Origin: Verrucomicrobiota bacterium | GTDB lineage: Bacteria > Verrucomicrobiota > Verrucomicrobiia > Limisphaerales > DSYF01 | NCBI GenBank assembly: GCA_025457725.1 | Contig: JALOTU010000030.1 | Span: forward strand, 1-12,226 | Direction of reading: 5' to 3' | DNA length: 12,226 nt | Shown: piece by piece, positions 1-7,199 of the stretch | Position numbering within the stretch: position 1 is the stretch's first letter | How the letters are laid out: each line of letters starts with the position of its first letter | The notes under the pieces: generated by a model | Told to the model about the DNA's origin: nothing | The model's database searches: none | What the model saw: only the letters and a program-made list of their open reading frames with translations | Position numbers and translations under genes: made by a program

Positions 1-435
1 GTGTTGGGCTGGACGGCCTCGCCCCTGAACGCACGCGAGCAAAGCGATTGGGCCCTGATCTCGAGTGTGCTTCTTAACGCGCTGGTGTGTTCCGCCTGGT
101 TCCTGGCATCGTGCCTGTTCTGGCGGCAGCGCACAGCGCGCGAAGTCGAGCGGGTGGAGGCATTTTTTGAGCAGGTCCGAACCCCGGTGGACTTCGACCG
201 CGAGGTCGGTGGGGCCAACGACGCGCAACAGTATCGTTTGTTGGGCCTGCTCTGCCTGGTCTACGGCGGATTCACGAGCCTGCTGGTGTTCATCCCCAAT
301 CCGCCCAGCGGTCGCCTCGCCATCCTCGCCTGCGGCGCCTCCATTCTGGCCGTGGGTGGATGGCTGCGTTGGAGCGCCCGCAAGGATGAGCGGTTGCAAC
401 CGCAGCCGGAGCCGCCGGAGGACAATTATGCCTAG
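1..435 (+). CDS. Sodium:solute symporter (SSS family), C-terminal fragment cut by window edge
   Basis: This is the last 144 codons of a sodium:solute symporter whose start lies upstream of the window. The reading frame is open from base 1 and ends at TAG 433-435. It aligns end to end with the C-terminus of the complete symporter at 725-2518, at roughly 60% identity by eye. Shared blocks include VCSAWFL, RVE-FF, RTPV-F, ANDAQQYR and IPNP-GRL. Two hydrophobic segments (about residues 18-40 and 78-120) flank a charged loop, as expected for the last membrane helices of this family. The fragment is probably the 3' end of an intact gene. The GTG at base 1 is most likely an internal valine codon, not a start. 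It would carry a sugar or sugar acid into the cytoplasm with sodium; the substrate is not known. Confidence 0.85.
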   Translation: MLGWTASPLNAREQSDWALISSVLLNALVCSAWFLASCLFWRQRTAREVERVEAFFEQVRTPVDFDREVGGANDAQQYRLLGLLCLVYGGFTSLLVFIPNPPSGRLAILACGASILAVGGWLRWSARKDERLQPQPEPPEDNYA

Positions 436-448
436 CCGGATCGATTCA

Positions 449-499
449 GCTCAAACCACGGATGAACCCCGACGGACCCGGCGCGGCGTTGGTTTGAGC
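449..499. repeat. Perfect 10-bp inverted repeat (stem-loop) behind the first symporter
   Basis: GCTCAAACCA at 449-458 is the exact reverse complement of TGGTTTGAGC at 490-499, with a 31-base loop between them. It begins 13 bases after the stop codon of the upstream symporter, so in RNA it could fold as a 3' stem-loop protecting or ending that transcript. There is no run of T after it, so it is not a classical intrinsic terminator. It also overlaps the left arm of the larger inverted repeat at 454-661 and may belong to that element. Confidence 0.55.
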
Positions 500-661
500 C
501 CGGGAACCGTCTTCCTGCCGCAGCCCTGTGGCGCACGACGTGAGTGCCTCGGGCGCCCCATCGACTCCTCCCGTCGTCGCCTGCAACACGGGTCACGGGG
601 CGGAGGGCCTCCGGGTTGGGTGGGGGGGTGGCGGACGTTCCACCCGTGTCCATCCGTGCTT
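454..661. repeat. Candidate MITE-like non-coding element with imperfect 16-bp inverted ends
   Basis: The left end (454-469, core CCACGGATGAAC) and the reverse complement of the right end (646-661, core GTCCATCCGTG) match at 13 of 16 bases and enclose about 208 bases. No convincing protein lies inside. The interior is very GC-rich, with G-runs and short palindromes such as GGAGG-G-CCTCC at 602-612. My recollection, not a search result, is that CACGGATG-type intergenic repeats recur in verrucomicrobial genomes. I see no clear flanking target-site duplication; CAGC occurs at 447-450 and 664-667 but is not flush with the ends. It could instead be an ordinary structured intergenic region. Confidence 0.4.
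605..628 (+). other. G-rich tract able to form a G-quadruplex
   Basis: Four G-runs occur close together on the + strand: GGG 605-607, GGG 613-615, GGG 618-620 and a run of seven G at 622-628, with loops of 5, 2 and 1 bases. This fits the usual G3+N1-7 pattern for an intramolecular quadruplex. It lies about 100 bases upstream of the complete symporter gene, so an effect on the operon's transcription is possible but not shown. Confidence 0.4.
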
Positions 662-682
662 GGCAGCAAAAGCCTGTTTCCA

Positions 683-710
683 TTGACTGAAGACGGGTCA
701 CGACAATACA
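683..710 (+). promoter_or_regulatory. Weak candidate sigma70-type promoter for the symporter operon
   Basis: TTGACT at 683-688 matches five of six bases of the -35 consensus. A poor -10 candidate, AATACA at 705-710 (three of six), follows after 16 bases. This is the less G-rich end of the gap before the start codon at 725 and the only sizeable non-coding stretch ahead of the tightly packed genes, so a promoter is expected nearby. A start site from these boxes would leave a very short leader, and no clear Shine-Dalgarno sequence precedes the ATG. Confidence 0.25.
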
Positions 711-724
711 TCTGAAACCACTCT

Positions 725-2518
725 ATGCTCTCCTTCTACGACTACCTGGTCATTGCCTTCTACTTCGCCTTCATGGCGGGGATCGGTTACGTGTGCCGGC
801 GGTTCATCGGCAACACCAGCGACTACTTCCGCGGCGGTGGCAAGATGCTGTGGTGGATGGCGGGCACGACCGCGTTCATGTGCCAGTTCAGCGCCTGGAC
901 GTTCACCGGCGCGGCCAGCAAGGCCTACGAGGACGGACCGGTCATCATGGTGTTGTTCTTTGCCAATGCGGTGGGCTTCTTCTTCAACGCGGCCTTCTTT
1001 GGCCCGCGGTTCCGGCAGATGCGTCTGGTCACCTCCCTGCAGGGCGTGCGGGCGCGGTTCGGCCGGAAGAGCGAACAGTTCTTCACCTGGGTGCAGATTC
1101 CGCTGGGCATACTCTACGCCGCCATCTGGCTCAATGGCCTCTCGGTGTTCATCTCCGCAACCTTCGGCGTGAGCCTGGCCACCACCATCATCGTGGTGGG
1201 CTCGGTCGTTCTGATCATGGCGGTGATCGGCGGCTCGTGGGCGGTCGCGGCGGGCGACTTCATGCAGATGCTCATCCTGATGCCCGTGACGGTGGCGGCG
1301 GCGTTCCTCGCCATCCAGCATGTGGGCGGCTGGGGCAGCTTCTTCGACAACCTCCCGCGTCATCACTTGAACTGGACCGAGGCCTCGCGCACGCCGATTC
1401 TCTACCTCTGGATCGTCGCCATCATCATCAAGCAGTTCATCTCCACGAACAACATGCTGGAAGCCTCGCGCTACCTGAACGTCAAGGACAGCCTGCAGGC
1501 GCGCAAAGCGGGGTTGCTCGGCATGGCGCTGTTCCTCGTCGGACCGCTGGTGTGGTTCATCCCGCCCATGGCCGCGAGCATCAGCCATCCCAACCTCGCC
1601 GAGACCTTCCCGCAGCTGACCACGCCCTCCGAGGGCGCCTACGTCGCCATGGGCCTGGCCACCATGCCGGCGGGCATGATCGGACTGCTGTTGAGCGGCA
1701 TCTTCGCCGCCACCATGTCCTCGATGGACGCCGGCTTGAACAAGAACGCCGGCTTCTTCGTGAAGAACTTCTACCACGTCGTCATCCGCCCGCACTCCAG
1801 CGATTCCGAGCAGCTCGTGGTCAGCAAGATTGTGACATTCATCATGGGCATCCTGGTCATTCTGGCCGCGCTGACCTTTGCCCAGTGGAAGGAGATGGGG
1901 CTGTTCGATCTCATGCTGCAGTTCGGCGCGCTCATCGCCCTGCCGTACTCCGTGCCGCTCATCTGGGGCGTGCTCATCAGGCGCGCTCCCGCCTGGGCCG
2001 GCTGGACGACCGTGGTGGTCGGCTTCGCCTCCTCGATCATCACCACCGGCCTGTTCACCCCCGAATGGTTCGCCGGCGTCATGGGCTGGTCGGATGCGCC
2101 CCTGACCCCGCGCGAGGTGAGCGATTGGGGATTGCTTTCCGGCGTGCTCATCAACGCCGTCGTCTGCTCCGCCTGGTTTCTCGGCTGCTGCCTCTTCCAT
2201 CGCACCCGCAAGCAGGAGGAGATCATGCGCGTGGAGGAGTTCTTTCAGCAGATGCGCACCCCGGTGGAATTCCACAAGGAGGTCGGCCTGGGCGCGGCCA
2301 ACGATGCCCAGCAATACCGCGCCCTCGGCATCATGTGCCTGATCTACGGCGCCTTCATCCTGCTTTTGGTCCTGATTCCCAATCCCTGGCAAGGCCGGCT
2401 CTGGATGATGTTCTGCTCCGGAGCGTTGCTCGGTGTGGGGGCTTTGCTGATCTGGAGTTACCGACGGCTACAAGCCAGGGGCTCAATTCCCGCCAACGCC
2501 AATCCGCCTCAGGGATAG
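725..2518 (+). CDS. Sodium:solute symporter (SSS family), complete
   Basis: A 597-residue inner-membrane carrier of the sodium:solute symporter (SLC5-like) family, expected to import a sugar or sugar acid with sodium. The protein is almost all hydrophobic helices. Visible family marks are the TM1-2 region with YFRGGGKMLWW (34-44), the FSAWTFTGAASKAY stretch (55-68), and ATMSSMDAGLN (329-339). The last is the typical helix whose adjacent serines (332, 333) belong to the second sodium site. ATG 725 is the natural start because the first helix begins within ten residues; the ribosome-binding site is weak. The stop lies 6 bases before the lyase gene, implying co-transcription. It is a paralogue of the symporter ending at 435. 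The substrate cannot be read from the sequence. Short, desulfated products of the neighbouring enzymes are the likeliest cargo, since no TonB-dependent SusC-type transporter is present. Confidence 0.93.
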   Translation: MLSFYDYLVIAFYFAFMAGIGYVCRRFIGNTSDYFRGGGKMLWWMAGTTAFMCQFSAWTFTGAASKAYEDGPVIMVLFFANAVGFFFNAAFFGPRFRQMRLVTSLQGVRARFGRKSEQFFTWVQIPLGILYAAIWLNGLSVFISATFGVSLATTIIVVGSVVLIMAVIGGSWAVAAGDFMQMLILMPVTVAAAFLAIQHVGGWGSFFDNLPRHHLNWTEASRTPILYLWIVAIIIKQFISTNNMLEASRYLNVKDSLQARKAGLLGMALFLVGPLVWFIPPMAASISHPNLAETFPQLTTPSEGAYVAMGLATMPAGMIGLLLSGIFAATMSSMDAGLNKNAGFFVKNFYHVVIRPHSSDSEQLVVSKIVTFIMGILVILAALTFAQWKEMGLFDLMLQFGALIALPYSVPLIWGVLIRRAPAWAGWTTVVVGFASSIITTGLFTPEWFAGVMGWSDAPLTPREVSDWGLLSGVLINAVVCSAWFLGCCLFHRTRKQEEIMRVEEFFQQMRTPVEFHKEVGLGAANDAQQYRALGIMCLIYGAFILLLVLIPNPWQGRLWMMFCSGALLGVGALLIWSYRRLQARGSIPANANPPQG

Positions 2519-2524
2519 ACCCCC

Positions 2525-4906
2525 ATGCGCTCGCGCCCAAAGTTGCCGGTTCTGGTGGCACTGCTGCTCGCAGCGGGAACCATCCCCGGGCCGGCCGGGG
2601 AACCGCGTCGCGAGACCCGGTATGAAACGTACACCGGCTTCACCCTGCCGCCGACGCCCGTCCTGCCGGCACACGAACGTCATCCATCGCTGTGGTTTTC
2701 GGCTGAAGCGGAAATCGCTGCCCTGCGGCAGATGCGTGATGCCGACGATTACTCACGACGTCTTTGGCAGCAGATCGCCAGCGACCCCGTGGTGTGCAAC
2801 CCGCTGCCAACGCTGCCGGAATCCGGCAGCCGGAAGTTCCAGACCTATTACGCCACGCTGTCGCGCGCAGCCAAACTGAACGGGCTCATGTCCGTCCTTG
2901 CCGATGAAGACCAGCGGCAGCATTTCCGGGCACGGGCGGTGGCGGCGTTGAAACGCGCCTACGACGGGCCGGTCTATGAACACACGGCGGACAAGAAGAA
3001 CCCGGAAGGCATCGAAGACATCCACCGCGCGACCATCGCTCAAAACTACTGCGAGGCGTATGACTGGGTGCAGCCGCTTTTGAACAAGGAAGACGACACG
3101 GTCATTCGCCGGCGTTTGATCCGTGAGGCCGAAACCATTTACGACAATCTCTACGTCTGGGTGAATCGTCCGCACAATCATCTTTCCAAGCCGGCGTGGG
3201 CACTGGGCACGTTTGCGCTGACGCTTTCCAGTCACCCCCAGGCCGGGGACTGGCTCGCTCGCGCGCTCAAGGCTTCCAATCAAAACACAAGATACTTTTT
3301 CAGCGCCGACGGCATCTATCGCGAAGGCCCACACTACCTGATGTTCTCCGCGATCAACTTCATTCCCTTCCTCTACCATTATCGCAATGTGGCCGGGGTC
3401 GATTGTTTCCCGGCGTTCCAACCCGCGTTCGAGGCCGTGGTCGCCACGCGCAACGGCAAGGGGTGGCTCCCCAACATCTACGATTCCTACATCCGCCCAT
3501 TCCCGACGCACATGGTGGCAAGCCCCTACCTGTCGAGCCCAACCTGGCTCAATCCCGGATCACGACTCGGCAACGTGCTGCAATGGAATTTTCTCAACAC
3601 CGATTTCGAGCCGTTTGAAAAGGCGCTGGCGGACCGGGGTCGCGATTACACCGGCGCGACGCTGACCTTCACGCTGGCGGCCAATGAATTCCTGACCTAC
3701 GATCCCGCCATCCGCCCTGTCGCCCCCTCGGTTTCGCCCACGGTCTTCATGGCGGGCGGTCAGACGGTGTTCCGCAACGGATGGTCGTTTGACGATCCGG
3801 CCCAGCGTTACCTGCTGTTCCAAGGGGTGGCCGGGGCCGACAACCATTTCCACCACGACCATCTGAGTTTCGTCATCCAGGCGGAGAACCAGATGATGGC
3901 GTCCGACGCCGGTTACTCGCGCGGTGACTACCACGATGACGCCCGCAAGGATTGGTATATGACCCCCGCCGCGCACAATCTCGTCACCGCAGACGGCAAC
4001 GCGCCTGTGGATCCCGGCGAGAACATCACGCCGGTGTCGCGCGATGATCTGGACACCGCTTTCTTCGCCTTCCAGGAAAAGGAAGCGCCGTATCCCAACC
4101 GCGCGACGCAGAAACGGGCCATCGCGTTTGTGGCCGGGGACTATTTTGTTGTCATCGACCAATTGACCGCGTCGCAGCCTGCCGAGTACAGGCTTCACCT
4201 GCACGGTGGGCGTGGGGCAATGAAAAGCGACGGCAACCGGCGCGTGTGGACCTACACCAACGACCTCTACGGGCCGGCGGCGCAAATGGCGGCCTGGGTG
4301 CTTGCCGACGGCGCGCAATTGGAGGACAAGCAAGGGGAGCTGACTTACATCAAAGGCGACTACGCAACATTTGGTTACGTCTCCGCCGGGCTCCGCGCGT
4401 CCAACACCACGTTCCTGCAAGTCATCGTTCCCCTGGCGGCGAGCGCCCCGCTTCCGCGCGTCACCGATTGGAGCGACAAGTCCGCCATCGCCGCAACCTT
4501 GGAGAAAGATGGTGCGCTGGACACCTTCGTGGCCCGGCGCGTTGAAGGAGGGGTCGAAGCCGCCAAGCTCGCCACCGACGCGCGCTTTGCCTGGATGCGT
4601 TCCCAAGCCGGGGTCACGCAATGGGCAATCCAACAAGGCACCGCCCTGACTCACGACGGCGTGGAACTTGTGAAATCAAGCGTGCCCGTCACCATGGCCG
4701 GCCGTATGACAGGTTCACAAATGGAAGCCGTCATCAACACCAGCCGGACAAACTACGTCCTCAGTTTTCCGGCTGAAGGAAGCGCATGCCCACCGATGGC
4801 CACCTTCAACGACAAGCCCATTGCCGCGCGGTCTCGGGAGGGTCGGCTGCTCTTTGATTTGAACGGAAGGGGTCGATTGAACGTAAGAACGCCCAGCAGA
4901 GAATAA
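2525..4906 (+). CDS. Secreted heparinase II/III-type polysaccharide lyase
   Basis: A 793-residue protein with an N-terminal Sec signal peptide (hydrophobic LPVLVALLLAAG, 7-18). It then has the layout of the heparinase II/III superfamily: an alpha/alpha toroid (about 60-370) followed by a beta-sandwich (about 390-780). Such enzymes cut uronic-acid-containing chains by beta-elimination and leave a 4,5-unsaturated uronyl end. Residues in positions typical of this superfamily's active site are Asn218-His219 in RPHNHLSKPAW, Tyr265/Tyr271 in GIYREGPHYLMFS, and the histidine cluster DNHFHHDHLSF at 439-449. The start at 2525 has an AGGGAT-like ribosome-binding site inside the end of the symporter gene. 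Linkage to GH88, which acts on lyase products, supports the lyase call. I cannot assign a PL family (PL12, 15, 17, 21 and 39 share this fold) or a substrate. Confidence 0.85.
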   Translation: MRSRPKLPVLVALLLAAGTIPGPAGEPRRETRYETYTGFTLPPTPVLPAHERHPSLWFSAEAEIAALRQMRDADDYSRRLWQQIASDPVVCNPLPTLPESGSRKFQTYYATLSRAAKLNGLMSVLADEDQRQHFRARAVAALKRAYDGPVYEHTADKKNPEGIEDIHRATIAQNYCEAYDWVQPLLNKEDDTVIRRRLIREAETIYDNLYVWVNRPHNHLSKPAWALGTFALTLSSHPQAGDWLARALKASNQNTRYFFSADGIYREGPHYLMFSAINFIPFLYHYRNVAGVDCFPAFQPAFEAVVATRNGKGWLPNIYDSYIRPFPTHMVASPYLSSPTWLNPGSRLGNVLQWNFLNTDFEPFEKALADRGRDYTGATLTFTLAANEFLTYDPAIRPVAPSVSPTVFMAGGQTVFRNGWSFDDPAQRYLLFQGVAGADNHFHHDHLSFVIQAENQMMASDAGYSRGDYHDDARKDWYMTPAAHNLVTADGNAPVDPGENITPVSRDDLDTAFFAFQEKEAPYPNRATQKRAIAFVAGDYFVVIDQLTASQPAEYRLHLHGGRGAMKSDGNRRVWTYTNDLYGPAAQMAAWVLADGAQLEDKQGELTYIKGDYATFGYVSAGLRASNTTFLQVIVPLAASAPLPRVTDWSDKSAIAATLEKDGALDTFVARRVEGGVEAAKLATDARFAWMRSQAGVTQWAIQQGTALTHDGVELVKSSVPVTMAGRMTGSQMEAVINTSRTNYVLSFPAEGSACPPMATFNDKPIAARSREGRLLFDLNGRGRLNVRTPSRE

Positions 4907-4921
4907 CCAATTAATAGATCT

Positions 4922-5683
4922 ATGGGAACACTCAAAGGAAAACGCGCACTCATCACCGGCGGAGGCCAAGGCCTCGGCTACGCCATCGTGGAACAACTCA
5001 TCGCCGCTGGCGCACACGTCGCCATCCATTATCACTCCAGCAGGGGCGGCGCGGAGGAACTCAAGGCCATCGCCGCCCAATCCGGCGGCAAGGCCGAGGC
5101 CTTCCAGGCGGATCTGACCCAGGAATCGGCGGCCAACCGACTCGTCAGCGCCGCCTCCCAGTTCCTCGGCGGCCTGGACATTCTGATCAACAACGCCGGC
5201 GACATCGTCGGCCGCCGCCGCATCGAGGAGATTGACGCCGCGTTCTGGGAGAAGGTCATCAATGTCAATGTGACCTCCATGATGTGGGTCACCCGCGCCG
5301 CCGTTCCCGAGCTGGTCAAGGCCGGTCGGGGCAGCATCGTCAATCTCGCCTCGCTCGCCGGACGCAAGGGCGGCCACGGCGGATCGCTGGTGTATTCCAC
5401 CGCCAAAGGCGCGGTGCTGACGTGGACCCGCTCGCTCGCCAGTGAACTCGGGCCCAAGGGCATCCGGGTCAATGCCGTCGCGCCCGGATTGATCCTCGGC
5501 ACCCGGTTCCATGCGACCCACACCACCAAGGAAAGCGCCCAGGCCACCATCGAGGGAATTCCGCTGGGCCGCGCCGGAACCCCGGAAGACGTCGCCCGCG
5601 CCGTGGCCTTCCTCGCCTCGGAGTACGACGGTTTTATCACCGGTGCGACCCTGGACATCAACGGGGGGGTTTATGCGGCTTGA
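4922..5683 (+). CDS. SDR-family NAD(P)-dependent oxidoreductase (FabG/KduD-like)
   Basis: A 253-residue cytoplasmic short-chain dehydrogenase/reductase of classical length. The cofactor loop TGGGQGLG is at 12-19 and the NNAG motif at 90-93. The catalytic set is Asn116, Ser144, Tyr158 and Lys162 (YxxxK as YSTAK). The C-terminal PGLILGTRF and GATLDINGG segments are typical of FabG-like members. Automatic annotation would probably say 3-oxoacyl-ACP reductase. In a cluster with a lyase and GH88, a role on the freed sugar acid is more plausible: a KduD-like step toward 2-keto-3-deoxygluconate, or reduction of the linear uronate from the lyase/GH88 route. This is inference from context. It starts 15 bases after the lyase stop, in a short AT-rich gap, and its last 11 bases overlap the next sulfatase gene. 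Confidence 0.88.
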   Translation: MGTLKGKRALITGGGQGLGYAIVEQLIAAGAHVAIHYHSSRGGAEELKAIAAQSGGKAEAFQADLTQESAANRLVSAASQFLGGLDILINNAGDIVGRRRIEEIDAAFWEKVINVNVTSMMWVTRAAVPELVKAGRGSIVNLASLAGRKGGHGGSLVYSTAKGAVLTWTRSLASELGPKGIRVNAVAPGLILGTRFHATHTTKESAQATIEGIPLGRAGTPEDVARAVAFLASEYDGFITGATLDINGGVYAA

Positions 5684-7199
5684 GTTTCCAGCCCGCAAAC
5701 CGGGTTTCACCTTGGGCAGAGCCTTGACCGGCACCCTGCTGGGGATCTGCGTCGCGCTGGTGTTTCACCCCTCCTTCACCTCTGCCGCCGAGGGCCCGGC
5801 GCCCAAGCCGAACATCCTGTTCATCGTCGTGGATGACCTTCGGCCGGAGCTGGGCTGCTATGGTCGGAACTACATCCGGAGTCCCAACATCGATCGTATC
5901 GCCGCCCGCGGGATGGTTTTCAATCGCGCCTATTGTCAGCAGGCCGTTTGTTCGCCCTCGCGTTCCAGTCTCATGACGGGTGTGCGGCCCGACACCACGA
6001 AGGTTTGGGATTTGAACACGCATTTTCGCGCGGCACTGCCGGACGTGGTCACGCTGGGCCAACATTTCAAGCAGCACGGTTACTTCGTGCAGGGCATGGG
6101 CAAGATTTACCACGGCGGCTTCGACGATCCGCCCACCTGGTCCGTGCCGTGGCAGACCCCCAAGGCAGCCAAATATGCGTTGCCGGAAAATCACGCGCTG
6201 GACCAGCGCCAATACGAAGGGGAGCCGGACGGCGACGTGAAGTCCAAACCCAGGAAGAACACTCGCGGCCCGGCCTTCGAGGGCGCCGACGTGCCGGACG
6301 ACACGTTTCAGGACGGACAGGTGGCCGAACTCGCCGTCTCCACCCTGCGCGATCTCAGCAAAAAGCGGGAGCCTTTCTTCCTCGCAGTCGGATTCATCAG
6401 GCCGCACCTGCCATTTGTGTCGCCCAAGAAATACTGGGACCTCTACGATCCCGCGCCAATCCAGCTTGCGCCCAACAAGTTCCGCCCGAAGCAGGCGCCC
6501 GATTACGCGGTGCTGCCCGGCGGCGAGCTGCGCAACTATCATGGGATTCCCGAAGGTTCGATTCCCGACGATCTCGCCCGCCGGCTCAAGCACGGCTATT
6601 ATGCGGCGATCAGCTACACGGACGCGCAGATCGGCAGGGTGCTGGACGAGCTTGACCGACTGGGTTTGCGCGAGAAGACCATCGTCATCCTCTGGGGCGA
6701 CCACGGCTGGAAGCTCGGCGAGCATGATGCCTGGTGCAAACACAGCAATGTGGAGAACGACGTGAACGCGCCTTTGATACTTTCCGTGCCCGGGATGAAG
6801 AACCCCGGCGCACACACCGACGCCCTCGTGGAATTCGTGGATGTGTATCCCACCCTGTCCGAACTCGCGGGCTTGCCGCTGCCGAAGCATCTGGAAGGCA
6901 CGAGCTTCAAACCGTTGCTCGAAGAGCCGCAGCGGCAATGGAAATCCGCCGCGTTCAGCCAGTACCCCCGATCACAGCAGGGAGGCCTGATGGGCTACTC
7001 CATGCGCACGGATCGCTACCGGTTCACGGTCTGGGTCGACCGCAGGGATCACTTGAAAGTGGATGCCTTTGAACTCTACGATCATCGGACCGATCCGCAG
7101 GAGAACGAAAACGTGGCAGGCCGACCGGAGAATGCGGCGCTCGTGAGTGAACTCACCGCGAAACTGAATGCGGGGTGGGAGGCGGCGCGACCGAAATGA
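5673..7199 (+). CDS. Iduronate-2-sulfatase-like S1 sulfatase, secreted
   Basis: A 508-residue type I (formylglycine) sulfatase that hydrolyses a sulfate ester on a sugar. The sulfatase signature is CSPSR with Cys93 as the residue to be converted to formylglycine. Metal-site aspartates are Asp54-Asp55 (VVDDLRPE) and Asp343-His344 (WGDHGW). The segment around the active cysteine (YCQQAVCSPSR...GVRPDTTKVWDLN) and later blocks (FFLAVGFIRPHLPF, GEHDAW.KHSN) closely resemble animal iduronate-2-sulfatase, suggesting the SulfAtlas S1_7 type. ATG 5673 is chosen because it gives a signal peptide (hydrophobic region about 17-33, ending SFTSAAE) and has a run of seven G (5663-5669) just upstream as a possible ribosome-binding site. 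The longer frame back to 5511 would lie inside the SDR gene. It overlaps the SDR by 11 bases and the next sulfatase by 4, so translation is probably coupled. Confidence 0.92.
   Translation: MRLEFPARKPGFTLGRALTGTLLGICVALVFHPSFTSAAEGPAPKPNILFIVVDDLRPELGCYGRNYIRSPNIDRIAARGMVFNRAYCQQAVCSPSRSSLMTGVRPDTTKVWDLNTHFRAALPDVVTLGQHFKQHGYFVQGMGKIYHGGFDDPPTWSVPWQTPKAAKYALPENHALDQRQYEGEPDGDVKSKPRKNTRGPAFEGADVPDDTFQDGQVAELAVSTLRDLSKKREPFFLAVGFIRPHLPFVSPKKYWDLYDPAPIQLAPNKFRPKQAPDYAVLPGGELRNYHGIPEGSIPDDLARRLKHGYYAAISYTDAQIGRVLDELDRLGLREKTIVILWGDHGWKLGEHDAWCKHSNVENDVNAPLILSVPGMKNPGAHTDALVEFVDVYPTLSELAGLPLPKHLEGTSFKPLLEEPQRQWKSAAFSQYPRSQQGGLMGYSMRTDRYRFTVWVDRRDHLKVDAFELYDHRTDPQENENVAGRPENAALVSELTAKLNAGWEAARPK

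Noticed and set aside
432..715. Small open frames on both strands in the gap between the symporters
   Set aside because: Products are Arg/Gly/Pro-rich with no recognisable motif and several overlap each other; the region is better explained by inverted repeats.
698..2392. Long antisense open frame (564 codons) opposite the symporter
   Set aside because: Its product is rich in His, Asp, Glu, Arg and Gly without any domain, as expected from the complement of a GC-biased membrane-protein gene. The + strand frame has clear family motifs.
793..2625. 610-codon + strand frame overlapping the symporter in another phase
   Set aside because: Low-complexity His/Arg/Gly-rich product with no motif; a phase shadow of the real gene.
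5511..5672. Upstream extension of the first sulfatase to 5511
   Set aside because: It would add 54 Arg/Pro-rich residues inside the SDR gene before the signal peptide. ATG 5673 gives a proper signal peptide.
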